Source of the DNA: Candidatus Poribacteria bacterium
GTDB lineage: Bacteria; Poribacteria; WGA-4E; WGA-3G
Reading direction: 5' to 3'
Length of the DNA: 41,604 nt
Assembly (NCBI GenBank): GCA_022828145.1
Contig: JAJEJA010000098.1
Span: forward strand, 1-41,604
The notes beneath the pieces are model-generated. The model was given only the letters and a program-made list of their open reading frames with translations, did no database searches and was not told the DNA's origin. Below are positions 17,344 through 25,170 of this stretch, one piece after another (position 1 is the stretch's first letter; every line of letters starts with the position of its first letter). Both the position numbers and the translations under genes were made by a program.

Positions 17344-18966
17344 CTACTTGGATTGACTTTGCAATGTTTCTACTATTTCATTAAGTATGTATTCTTCCGC
17401 GGCATTCAGTGGAGTTTTTCCTTCAGCATTCTGAATATTGGGGTCCGCCCCATGATTTAGCAATAGCAATATGTAATCGACATCTAAATAGGAGTTATCC
17501 CGAATAAGGCGCAAGAAAGGGTCTTCTTCCCCACACCGATCTACTATTTTGTGGAGGGGCGTATTGCCGTCGGTGTCTTGTGCGTTGATATCCGCCCCCC
17601 GAGAGAGTAGGATCTCTGTTTTCCTTTGATTTCTTTTTTCTGCAGCGATGTGTAGGGGTGTACATCCATTATTACCCGGGATATTGATATCCGTGACATG
17701 ATCCAGTAAGATATATAAGACCAATATCGTCCCGCTTCTAACTGCGTCGTGCAATGGTGTATCACAATTGTTGTTCTCAATGTGGAAGTCCGCCCCGTTT
17801 TCTATCAACACTTTAAGCGCATCGACGTTGCCGTGTCTTGCTGCGAGTTGCAGAGGCGTGTTTCCATCCTTGTCCATTGCGTGAACGTTCGCGTTATATT
17901 TAAGCAATAATTCAATTGTCTCAGAAATAGCTTTACGTGCTGCTTTGTGTAATGGTGTTTGCCCGGCAACATCCTTTACGTCTACCTGCGCGCCGAGTTT
18001 TATGAGTGTATCTATTGCAAAAAAAGCATTATTAGGAGCATTGACTGCGTTATGCAGCGGTACTTTTTTATAGATATCCAGTGCGTGGATATCTGCCCCA
18101 TTTTTGATGAGAATGTCCAGCATATCAGGTTCACTATGCAATGCTGCTACGTGTAGTGGGGTTTTCAAGTCTTTATCTTTGCTGTTGACTTGTGCACCGT
18201 ATTGTATCAGGTGGCGGACTATCGGATATGCATCGGGGTGTCTCACTGCCAGATGCAGTGGTGTACTGCCAAGAATATCCTGAGCATTTATCTCAGCACC
18301 ATTTTCTATAAGTTTCTGTGCCGTTTCCTCTGCGTTGTTCTCTATGGCGATGTGTAGTGGTGTTCTGTACCAATCAGCTTGTATGTTTATCTGTGCGCCG
18401 TGTTGTATGAACAGTTCTACGAGTTGATATGCCTTTGGGTATGCTGCCAGATAATGCAATGGTGTTCTATCCAAAGCATTCTTAGCATTTATCTCCGCAT
18501 CATTTTCTATAAGTATCCTAATGATCTCGTGTGCATTGCTTCCTGCTGCGACGTGTAATGGCGTTTGCCCATCAACTGCGCGGTGTAATGCTACGCTAAA
18601 ATGACCTTGTATGTTTATCTGTGCACCGTGCTGTATGAACAGTTCTACGAGTTGATATGCCTTTGGGTGTTTTGCCAGAAGATGCAATGGTGTTATATTA
18701 TGATTATCCTTAGCATTTATCTCCGCACCATTTTCTATAAGTATCCTAATGATCTCATGTTTGTTTTCGCTTGCAGCAATGTGTAGGGGTGTACTGTTTT
18801 CATAATCCACTTCGTTGACATCTGCGCCGCTCACAATGAGTTTTTGAATTAACGCAACGTCATTGTCTATTACGGCTCGGTGCAAGGGGGATTTTTCTTG
18901 TCTAAATGTTCCTCTTCTTCCTCCTTGCCTTCTATATCTACGATTGCCGTCATTTTGATCGCCCAT
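17344..18966 (-). CDS. Ankyrin-repeat protein (paralogue of 39711-41318)
   Basis: A 540-residue protein of about 14-15 ankyrin repeats (TPLHIAA...IIRILIENGAEINAKD pattern) after a short basic, Arg/Gly-rich N-terminus. The frame stays open to a TTG at 18984, but the ATG at 18966 is the start: AGGAGG lies five bases upstream, and the paralogue at 39711 has the same AAGGAGGAAACATGG context. Both proteins end QSQSK and share a 3' flank beginning GCGCG. There is no signal peptide. Ankyrin proteins bind other proteins; secretion into a host is possible in symbionts but no export signal is visible. The gene sits between decayed CRISPR repeats, so it was probably inserted into, or duplicated beside, an older array end. 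Confidence 0.9.
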   Translation of the reverse strand: MGDQNDGNRRYRRQGGRRGTFRQEKSPLHRAVIDNDVALIQKLIVSGADVNEVDYENSTPLHIAASENKHEIIRILIENGAEINAKDNHNITPLHLLAKHPKAYQLVELFIQHGAQINIQGHFSVALHRAVDGQTPLHVAAGSNAHEIIRILIENDAEINAKNALDRTPLHYLAAYPKAYQLVELFIQHGAQINIQADWYRTPLHIAIENNAEETAQKLIENGAEINAQDILGSTPLHLAVRHPDAYPIVRHLIQYGAQVNSKDKDLKTPLHVAALHSEPDMLDILIKNGADIHALDIYKKVPLHNAVNAPNNAFFAIDTLIKLGAQVDVKDVAGQTPLHKAARKAISETIELLLKYNANVHAMDKDGNTPLQLAARHGNVDALKVLIENGADFHIENNNCDTPLHDAVRSGTILVLYILLDHVTDINIPGNNGCTPLHIAAEKRNQRKTEILLSRGADINAQDTDGNTPLHKIVDRCGEEDPFLRLIRDNSYLDVDYILLLLNHGADPNIQNAEGKTPLNAAEEYILNEIVETLQSQSK

Positions 18967-19016
18967 GTTTCCTCCTTTTTTCAACGGGACGAGTAAGATG
19001 AAACCGCGTCCGTGGT

Positions 19017-19053
19017 GTTTTGATATCTTTCAAACGTGAAGGTTTTTCTGAAT
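19017..19053 (+). repeat. Strongly decayed CRISPR repeat
   Basis: Aligned to the 37-bp consensus without gaps, the core TTTCAAACGTGAAGGTTTTTC (first 20: TTTCAAACGTGAAGGTTTTT) is clearly recognisable, while both ends have changed. It stands five bases before 108-bp unit copy B. A comparable decayed copy is at 19365-19401, five bases before unit copy C. Confidence 0.6.
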
Positions 19054-19058
19054 GCTTG

Positions 19059-19166
19059 TCTGAACCTTGATTTTCAGGATTATAGGATTTTTTCAGGATA
19101 AGAGGCATCTTCTCGTATTGATAGATTGTGTTTCAATTTCCTTCAAACGGAAAGGTTTTTCCGAAC
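19059..19166 (+). repeat. 108-bp unit with decayed CRISPR repeat, copy B
   Basis: A 71-base segment shared with copies A and C is followed by a 37-base CRISPR repeat (19130-19166) with a few mismatches, starting GTTTCAATTTCC and ending TTTTTCCGAAC. It lies directly upstream of the ankyrin gene's start region. Confidence 0.8.
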
Positions 19167-19172
19167 TTAACA

Positions 19173-19243
19173 GTAGGTGCGGTTTCCTAACCAGGGCAGA
19201 ATACCAAACGCGTATTCTGCCATAAGCGTCAATTTAAGGAAAT
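19173..19243 (+). repeat. Palindromic dispersed repeat, copy 2
   Basis: Matches the complement of 691-756. It begins GTAGGTGCGGTTTCCTAA, has the central palindrome GGCAGAATACC / CGCGTATTCTGCC, and ends GCGTCAATTTAAGG. It sits inside the decayed trailer of the CRISPR array. Confidence 0.65.
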
Positions 19244-19260
19244 GAATTTATTATTGATTG

Positions 19261-19377
19261 TCTTTAGTCCCGTAGGGACGATATGTTTATAGAAGACGTG
19301 TCCCGCACCCTCTTTAGTCCCGACAAATGCCAAACGCGCATTTGGCATTGATTTGGTAGGGACGATATGTTTATATC
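19261..19377 (+). repeat. GTCCCGTAGGGAC repeat pair, one copy split by a 34-bp palindromic insertion
   Basis: The intact copy (19261-19290) reads TCTTTAGTCCCG-TAGGGACGATATG and on to TTTATA. The second copy has the same left part at 19311-19322 and the same right part from 19357, but 34 extra bases (19323-19356) lie between. The insert contains the palindrome TGCCAAA-CGCGCA-TTTGGCA. A near-identical insert (35 bases compared, three differences) lies inverted at 23254-23288. Confidence 0.75.
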
Positions 19378-19406
19378 CCAAACGGAAAGGTCATTCAGAA
19401 TGCTTG

Positions 19407-19514
19407 TCTGAACCTTGATTTTCAGGATTATAGGATTTTTTCAGGATAAGAGGCATCTTCTCGTATTGATAGGTCTTGTTTCAATTCCCTTCAAACATGA
19501 AAGCGTTTCCGAAC
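19407..19514 (+). repeat. 108-bp unit with decayed CRISPR repeat, copy C
   Basis: The third copy of the unit. Its last 37 bases (19478-19514) are the leftmost repeat of the main array, with several changes in the middle (CATGAAAGCG in place of CGGGAAGGTC). The 71-base part takes the place of a spacer but is about twice spacer length. Confidence 0.8.
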
Positions 19515-21393
19515 TTCCATTCTTCCACCCTTCCCTCCTTCCATTCTTCCATCCGCTTTAATGTTTCAATTCCCTTCAAACGGGAAGGTCTTTCCGAACG
19601 TAGTATCAACTTGCTTCTATTAGTAGTATCTCCCTCGTTTCAATTCCCTTCAAACGGGAAGGTCTTTCCGAACTAAAGATAGGAATATTGAGAGTTTATC
19701 ATCTGAGGTTTCAATTCCCTTCAAACGGGAAGGTCTTTCCGAACGGGGCAGGGGGAAGCCCAAGAGGGAAACCCCGGAATGGTGTTTCAATTCCCTTCAA
19801 ACGGGAAGGTCTTTCCGAACAAGAGGTGTTAGACTTTTAGAACCCCCGCAGAGTTTGTGTTTCAATTCCCTTCAAACGGGAAGGTCTTTCCGAACTAAGA
19901 AACAGCAACGCTCCCACCGCCACTGGTAACGAGTTTCAATTCCCTTCAAACGGGAAGGTCTTTCCGAACTCCGAAGAGGATCCTGAAGAAGACAACGATG
20001 ATGAAGAGAGTTTCAATTCCCTTCAAACGGGAAGGTCTTTCCGAACGCTTCATGTTTTTCCTCCTCAGTGCTTGCTCTTTTTGTTTCAATTCCCTTCAAA
20101 CGGGAAGGTCTTTCCGAACGCTCGCATTAGCTCCAAAGGAAAACTTGACAACGGCAACGGTGTTTCAATTCCCTTCAAACGGGAAGGTCTTTCCGAACAC
20201 GTGATATGGGGTTTACATCAAGACCACTATTCTCGTTTCAATTCCCTTCAAACGGGAAGGTCTTTCCGAACAAAATACTTTGAGATTCCGAAGTACTGTG
20301 ACATTGACTGTTTCAATTCCCTTCAAACGGGAAGGTCTTTCCGAACAAAACATTAGACACACATATGCGATTATGCGATTGTTGTTTCAATTCCCTTCAA
20401 ACGGGAAGGTCTTTCCGAACTCTAAAGATTAAGTTATCAGACAACAAAACCGAAACATTGTTTCAATTCCCTTCAAACGGGAAGGTCTTTCCGAACCGTT
20501 GACGATGTGATCGCGGTGTTTGCCTAAGTAGGAGTTTCAATTCCCTTCAAACGGGAAGGTCTTTCCGAACCTTCAATCACCCGTCAGCAGACGGGAAAGG
20601 AAGGATTAATGTTTCAATTCCCTTCAAACGGGAAGGTCTTTCCGAACAAACTTCCCGCTCTGCTCAGGCGGGTAAAAATAATTAAGTTTCAATTCCCTTC
20701 AAACGGGAAGGTCTTTCCGAACTCCAACGAAATGCAACGTGGCATGACGGGATTGTGCGTTTCAATTCCCTTCAAACGGGAAGGTCTTTCCGAACAGATA
20801 CATGAACTATTACAACATGCTTGACTTGGAGAACGTTTCAATTCCCTTCAAACGGGAAGGTCTTTCCGAACCATCATGATAGGGTGTGGTGAAGAAAGAG
20901 GATCTATTCGTTTCAATTCCCTTCAAACGGGAAGGTCTTTCCGAACTCGCTGTTCAAACCTCTATCTTTGCCGGGATTCACGCGAGTTTCAATTCCCTTC
21001 AAACGGGAAGGTCTTTCCGAACAGTTATGTTATGGCAGGTAGCGAGTTTATTGCTACAGTTTCAATTCCCTTCAAACGGGAAGGTCTTTCCGAACGCGTT
21101 CGTCGGGCCGTTGCAGGGAACAAGAATACTGCGTTTCAATTCCCTTCAAACGGGAAGGTCTTTCCGAACTTTACGCCGAGATCCTTCAAGCAATAGGAAG
21201 TATAACCTGTTTCAATTCCCTTCAAACGGGAAGGTCTTTCCGAACAAGTAGCAGTCATGAAACAGACCAGTTACTATAAAGACAAGTTTCAATTCCCTTC
21301 AAACGGGAAGGTCTTTCCGAACGTAATAACTTACAACATATAATTTTATAGTAACAGTTTCAATTCCCTTCAAACGGGAAGGTCTTTCCGAAC
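19478..21393 (-). CRISPR. CRISPR array, 26 repeats of 37 bp, subtype III-D locus
   Basis: There are 25 identical 37-bp repeats, from 19563-19599 to 21357-21393, plus one decayed repeat at 19478-19514. The 24 spacers between perfect repeats are 34-42 bp. The spacer next to the decayed repeat (19515-19562) is 48 bp and minisatellite-like. On the minus strand the repeat starts GTTCGGAAAGACC, holds the hairpin CCTTC-CCGTTT-GAAGG, and ends GAATTGAAAC, giving the familiar 8-nt crRNA handle ATTGAAAC. Together with a promoter on the right and decay on the left, this fixes leftward transcription. Spacer sources cannot be named without a search. Confidence 0.98.
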
Positions 21394-21642
21394 TTACCCC
21401 TCTGCGAACCCAGTCACAGTAAGGGCTAAAATTGCCAAAACCAAACACGAACTGCGCGGGGGGTTTTTTTTGTGAAAATTATTGTTAAAAACGGTAAAAA
21501 CCCTTATGAACACTACACCAAACACGATTTAACAGCAAAAATGACGCTAAAACCAGGCCCCATCTATGTTCAGGGGCAATTTTGACTGCATTGGCAATTA
21601 ATCAACACATCGCGTAAGTTTACAATGCATGCGCTTGATATA
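21394..21642 (-). promoter_or_regulatory. CRISPR leader
   Basis: About 250 AT-rich bases between the first repeat and the array promoter. Leftward transcription runs through a small hairpin (GCCCC 21557-21561 with GGGGC 21573-21577) and a run of A and C (21462-21477 on the minus strand) before meeting the repeat. New spacers should enter at the 21393/21394 junction. Confidence 0.7.
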
Positions 21643-21671
21643 AGTATACGCTAAATCTGCAGAAATGTCAA
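21643..21671 (-). promoter_or_regulatory. CRISPR array promoter (sigma70-type)
   Basis: On the minus strand: -35 TTGACA (21666-21671, perfect), 17 bases, -10 TATACT (21643-21648, one change from consensus). Transcription should start near 21636, about 240 bases before the first repeat. Confidence 0.8.
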
Positions 21672-21730
21672 ATTTTTTAAGGGGTGTGTAAAGTTTTGGC
21701 ACTCTATTTGTCAGAATCGCGGAGGACGCG

Positions 21731-21974
21731 GAAAGGGAAAGAGGATGGAAGGGTGGAAGAGGGATGGGTGGAAGAATGGAAGAAGGGAAGAAGGGAAGAG
21801 GGGATGGGTGGAAGGGTGGAAGAGGGATGGGTGAAGGATGGAAGAATGTTTTACAATCTGTCTGAATCGCGGAGGCCACGGAAGAGGGATAGAAGAATGG
21901 AAGAAGGGAAGAGGGGTGGGTGGGAGGATGGAAGAGTGGAAGGGGGGATGAATGAAAGAGGGGATGGAAGAATG
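21731..21974. repeat. Purine-rich minisatellite, second locus
   Basis: Imperfect GGAAGAGGGATGGGTGGAAGAATGG-type runs (first 20: GGAAGAGGGATGGGTGGAAG), broken at about 21845-21888 by a TGTTTTACAATCTGTCTGAA segment that recurs at 21973. The TCTGAATCGCGGA word occurs several times between 21711 and 22080. It is of the same type as 13834-13937. No gene is seen in 21672-22142. Confidence 0.75.
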
Positions 21975-22142
21975 TTTTACAATCTGTCTGAATCGCAAAA
22001 CCCTCTTATTCTGTGTTCTCCGTGTTCTCCGTGCCTTCCGCGATTCTGACGCGTAATCTGTCTGAATCGCGGAAAGTGCGGAGGAGGTGGATATGCTCCT
22101 GAATCTTCTGGGCAAAAACTTTACAGTAAGGAATAAATTTTC

Positions 22143-23135
22143 CTAAACGCGAATCAGAAAAGGTTTATATGCCGCGTCTTCCCCCGTTATCACACGAGCT
22201 AAATGTCTAACCTGAAGTTCTATGGACCGAAGATAGGTCGTTTTCTCATTAAGTGTAGGATGCTGGAACGTCTGTTGCATCCGACCATAGTATCCAACGA
22301 GGAATCGGTCTAATGCCTCCTTAGTAAAACGGATGCCTTTGCTCGTTTGCTCAAAGTCTTCTGGCTGCACTCGGTTGTTGTTAACAAGTGAAAGGACATA
22401 TCCATCCACAATAATTTGGCGGAATTCTTCCATCAGATCCGAGGCTAATGTGGCATGTCCGTGCCGGGGTTGGTGAAAATAACCGCAGTACGGATCAAAT
22501 CCAACGACATTAATAAATGTATACACATGGTTGTGTAAGAGTGTATAACCGAGTGAGAGCATCGCGTTAATTGGGTCCGGCGGTGGGCGGAATTGCCGTT
22601 TTGTAAAACCCCAATTGTGCCCTAAAAATTGCCGATACGCCTTGTAATATGACGCTGTTCCACTACCTTCGTACCCCAGAAGCGAGTCCAAATTATCGGC
22701 ACGTTCAAGTTTTTCCAAGGTCTGATGAGTAGAACGGATTGCTGATTTCACCTCGGCATTTTGCGTGCGTTGCCGTTGGGCAAACCGAATAGCGTTCGTG
22801 AGTTTACCGCGAACAAAACATTTCGCTAATTCAAGACACCGTGGCGGATTCGCAGCAACAGCGAACTGCTGCTGGCGAATGAGGGTATCCTTCGCGTAAG
22901 GTGGTTGTAACTTGCCTTTGTATTTTCCACGTGAAGAGAGGAAAGATACCGGAATGTTCTTGTTAAGCAAGTAACCTATCGTCTGTGTTGTGATGTGTCC
23001 ATTACCGAAGATGACGACTTCGTCAAGTTGTACAATGGGGATTTCTTGAAGGACATCGCTGCCTTTTTTCACAATAATCCGATTGCCAGATTTATGGAGT
23101 ACTGCTCCTTGTCGGGTGATGTAGAGAATTGCCAT
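22143..23135 (-). CDS. cas1: CRISPR integrase Cas1
   Basis: A 330-residue Cas1 of normal length, the metal-dependent integrase that with Cas2 inserts spacers. The catalytic set is visible: Glu156 in LLGYEGSGTASYYKAY, His221 in YFHQPRHGHATLASDLMEEF, and the acidic D233/E236 in the same segment. The N-terminal beta-domain includes VVIFGNGHITTQTIGYLL. AGGAGG lies six bases before the ATG. The gene is not fused to the reverse transcriptase, unlike RT-Cas1 proteins; the two are separated by about 200 bp holding a MITE. It is the cas gene closest to the leader end of the array. Confidence 0.97.
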   Translation of the reverse strand: MAILYITRQGAVLHKSGNRIIVKKGSDVLQEIPIVQLDEVVIFGNGHITTQTIGYLLNKNIPVSFLSSRGKYKGKLQPPYAKDTLIRQQQFAVAANPPRCLELAKCFVRGKLTNAIRFAQRQRTQNAEVKSAIRSTHQTLEKLERADNLDSLLGYEGSGTASYYKAYRQFLGHNWGFTKRQFRPPPDPINAMLSLGYTLLHNHVYTFINVVGFDPYCGYFHQPRHGHATLASDLMEEFRQIIVDGYVLSLVNNNRVQPEDFEQTSKGIRFTKEALDRFLVGYYGRMQQTFQHPTLNEKTTYLRSIELQVRHLARVITGEDAAYKPFLIRV

Positions 23136-23177
23136 CTGTTACCTCCTAATCAATTTGTATTTGAAGATTTGTATTTT

Positions 23178-23342
23178 GGTGGATAGTCCAGACTAAATAA
23201 GTAGGTCGGGTAGAGGAACGAAACCCGACATGTAAGGATTATGTCTATCATGTCCAAATCAACGCCAAATGCACTTTTGGCATTTGTCGGGTTTCGCTTC
23301 GCTCTACCCGACCTACAAGTTTAAATTGGACAGTCCACTATA
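23178..23342. mobile_element. MITE between the RT and cas1 genes, carrying a palindromic insert
   Basis: Imperfect terminal inverted repeats (left GGTGGATAGTCCAGACTAAA; right, on the minus strand, TATAGTGGACTGTCC) enclose arms GTAGGTCGGGTAGAG and the complement. The right end, TATAG on the minus strand, provides the TAG stop of the reverse transcriptase. Positions 23254-23288 are the same 34-35-bp palindromic insert seen at 19323-19356. There is no transposase gene. Confidence 0.7.
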
Positions 23343-24753
23343 ATTCCTGCGTGCCTCGTTTTTTTAAACGTTTACCGAGCTGTGTAGCAAAATTTTTCCC
23401 TTGTTGGGTTACCTGTTGTCCTGAACGTTTGACATGAGCTGTCCCTTGTCTTAAGGCATGTTTTACCTGTTTTTGAAGGTTTTTTGCCTGAGAGTCGGGG
23501 AGCGGTTGGTAACATCCATCTTTGTCAAAGATGTGTCCGAGGAATTCTATGCCGTTGTCAAAGTTTGAGATTTCCGTTTTTTTAGGGTTTAGTTGTAGTT
23601 TAAGTGTTGCAAGCCGTTTTTGTGCATGATGCAGTGCTTGTTGCGCTCTGCCTTCACTTCGGCACAGCAGCAGAAAATCATCCGCGTATCTTACCATCCG
23701 TATGCCAGCTCGCGTCATTGCTTTGTCAAAAGCATGTAGATAGAGGTTGGCTAACAAAGGCGAGAGTGGTGAACCTTGGATAATACCGATTTTCCGCGGC
23801 TGGTTCAGTCGTTCTTTCACAATACCTGCAACAGCAGGCGTTGCAAGTGCCGCTAAAACAAGCGGAGCAACCACGACTAATTTTTTTGTTGCCAGCAGTG
23901 TCCCAATCCGTTTTGAATTCGCAAGGAGCAGAAGCAATCCATCGCGTCCTAAGTTGACGAGTAACTTGTTCACAGTATGTTCACGAGATTGTTCCTCCTG
24001 GTGTTGACTCCGTTGAACGTCAAATTCAGTGTCATAATCCATCCAGTCATCCATCATCGGATCACTTGCAATCTGAGTGTACGTGCTATGATATGAGGAA
24101 CCGTGTAGGAGTTGGTTAATCACTTGTTCGATGCCTTGACCGAGTGAATGTGCAGCGTTTTCAATGTGATCTACCCACCTCGCGCTTCTGGGTGGTCCCA
24201 CAATCCCGCCTATATCAAGCCACATCTGAATCAGTCTAAGGATAGGGGGTTCTTTGATTGTAGCGCGGAGAAAGCGCATCAGAATTTGGTTGTCCATTGT
24301 TCCAAAGAAATTCTCAATATCGGCATCAACGATCCACTCGTATCCTTCTGCCCGGATAGCTGATACTTGTGTGACCGCGTGTGGTACCCCCCGATTTGGA
24401 CGATACCCGAAACTACAATCAAGGAATTTGGATTCGTAAATTGGTGTAATCAGATCACAAACAGCGCGTTGGACGATGCGATCTTTGAGTGTCAGCACAG
24501 AGATTTCTCGTGTGCTGCCGTTCCTCTTTTTCAGTGCGAACTTTTGAACAGGCAACGGATAGTAGCGTTCCTCGCTAAGTTCACGTGAAAGTTGACGGAG
24601 ATGTTTATTAAGCTGCGCCTCAAATTGTTGAATGGTAATGCCATCGCTGCCAGGACCCCCTTTATTTGCACGGACCATTCGCCACGCGGCATGTAATGTT
24701 TCTGGTTGGTAAAGTTGTGTCGTGAGAGACATGTCTGGTGAATAATCAAACAT
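23338..24753 (-). CDS. CRISPR-associated reverse transcriptase (stand-alone, group II-intron-like)
   Basis: 471 residues from the ATG at 24753 (AAGGAG six bases upstream; a GTG at 24780 is in frame but overlaps that site). RT blocks are in order: AWRMVRANKGGPGSDGI, YYPLPVQKFALKKRNGSTR, LKDRIVQRAV, the first catalytic Asp in WIVDADIENFF (about residues 141-151), QGSPLSPLLANLYLH (326-340), the polymerase box YADD (356-359), and KTEISNFDNGIEFLGH. About 125 extra residues separate blocks 3 and 4 (about 181-316), including the hydrophobic stretch KLVVVAPLVLAALATPAVAG. There is no endonuclease domain and only a short basic tail in place of a maturase domain. Beside cas1 in a type III locus it probably copies RNA into DNA for spacer acquisition (inference). 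No group II intron RNA is seen, so it is not an intron ORF. Confidence 0.93.
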   Translation of the reverse strand: MFDYSPDMSLTTQLYQPETLHAAWRMVRANKGGPGSDGITIQQFEAQLNKHLRQLSRELSEERYYPLPVQKFALKKRNGSTREISVLTLKDRIVQRAVCDLITPIYESKFLDCSFGYRPNRGVPHAVTQVSAIRAEGYEWIVDADIENFFGTMDNQILMRFLRATIKEPPILRLIQMWLDIGGIVGPPRSARWVDHIENAAHSLGQGIEQVINQLLHGSSYHSTYTQIASDPMMDDWMDYDTEFDVQRSQHQEEQSREHTVNKLLVNLGRDGLLLLLANSKRIGTLLATKKLVVVAPLVLAALATPAVAGIVKERLNQPRKIGIIQGSPLSPLLANLYLHAFDKAMTRAGIRMVRYADDFLLLCRSEGRAQQALHHAQKRLATLKLQLNPKKTEISNFDNGIEFLGHIFDKDGCYQPLPDSQAKNLQKQVKHALRQGTAHVKRSGQQVTQQGKNFATQLGKRLKKRGTQEL

Positions 24754-24798
24754 AGAAATCTCCTTTTTATCTATACGCACGCTAATGCTGCGTTATAT

Positions 24799-24933
24799 TA
24801 TAGTAAATTATTTAAATAAGTTTACGCATATTCTGTAGGAGTGATCTCCGAATCACGACACAACCACTAATAGTCGGGAATCGGAGTTCCCTCCTACAAC
24901 ACAGATGTAAAGTTAATTGTAGAATCCACTATA
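24799..24933. mobile_element. MITE with TATAGT ends upstream of the RT gene
   Basis: A 135-bp palindromic element. The ends TATAGT and ACTATA continue inwards as long imperfect inverted repeats to TGTAGGAG / CTCCTAC, with ATCTCCGAATCACGAC facing GTCGGGAATCGGAGTTCC in the centre. TA at both ends suggests a TA target duplication as for Tc1/IS630-type MITEs. It shares its end sequence with the element at 23178-23342. The rest of the 24754-25170 gap shows only the inverted 24-bp dispersed repeat at 25089-25112. Confidence 0.65.
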
Positions 24934-25170
24934 AAAGTTGGGAAATTGCACAAAGTTAATGTGAAAACGATAAGTATGGGTCAAACGATTATATAGAGTC
25001 AGCGACCGGGAAAAGGATAGTAATATTTTTCAGAAAGGAACAGGAATTGCATATATTATACCATTTCGATTTGATAATGTCTCTTTTTGTAGCACATTCT
25101 GTTAGATTGTGCCGTTCACCGCTTAATTTCTAAGCAGTCGGTAATGATAGAGAAATTAATAGAAATGGTA

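Noticed and set aside
17271..19166. A second CRISPR array around the ankyrin gene
   Set aside because: Only isolated, decayed repeats with no spacer-length spacing; better read as remnants of the trailer of the main array.
20876..21251. Overlapping plus-strand ORFs inside the CRISPR array
   Set aside because: They are made of translated repeats (repeating SIPFKREGLSE / FPSNGKVFPN words) and spacers; this is a CRISPR artefact, not a protein.
21455..21475. Rho-independent terminator at GCGCGGGGGG followed by eight T
   Set aside because: On the plus strand there is a T-run but no stable hairpin before it, and the supported transcript here runs the other way.
21684..22115. ORFs on both strands over the minisatellite
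   Set aside because: They translate purine-rich tandem repeats into low-complexity peptides.
23338..24753. Group II intron encoding the RT
   Set aside because: No intron domain V-like hairpin, no endonuclease domain, and the gene lies between cas genes in the same direction.
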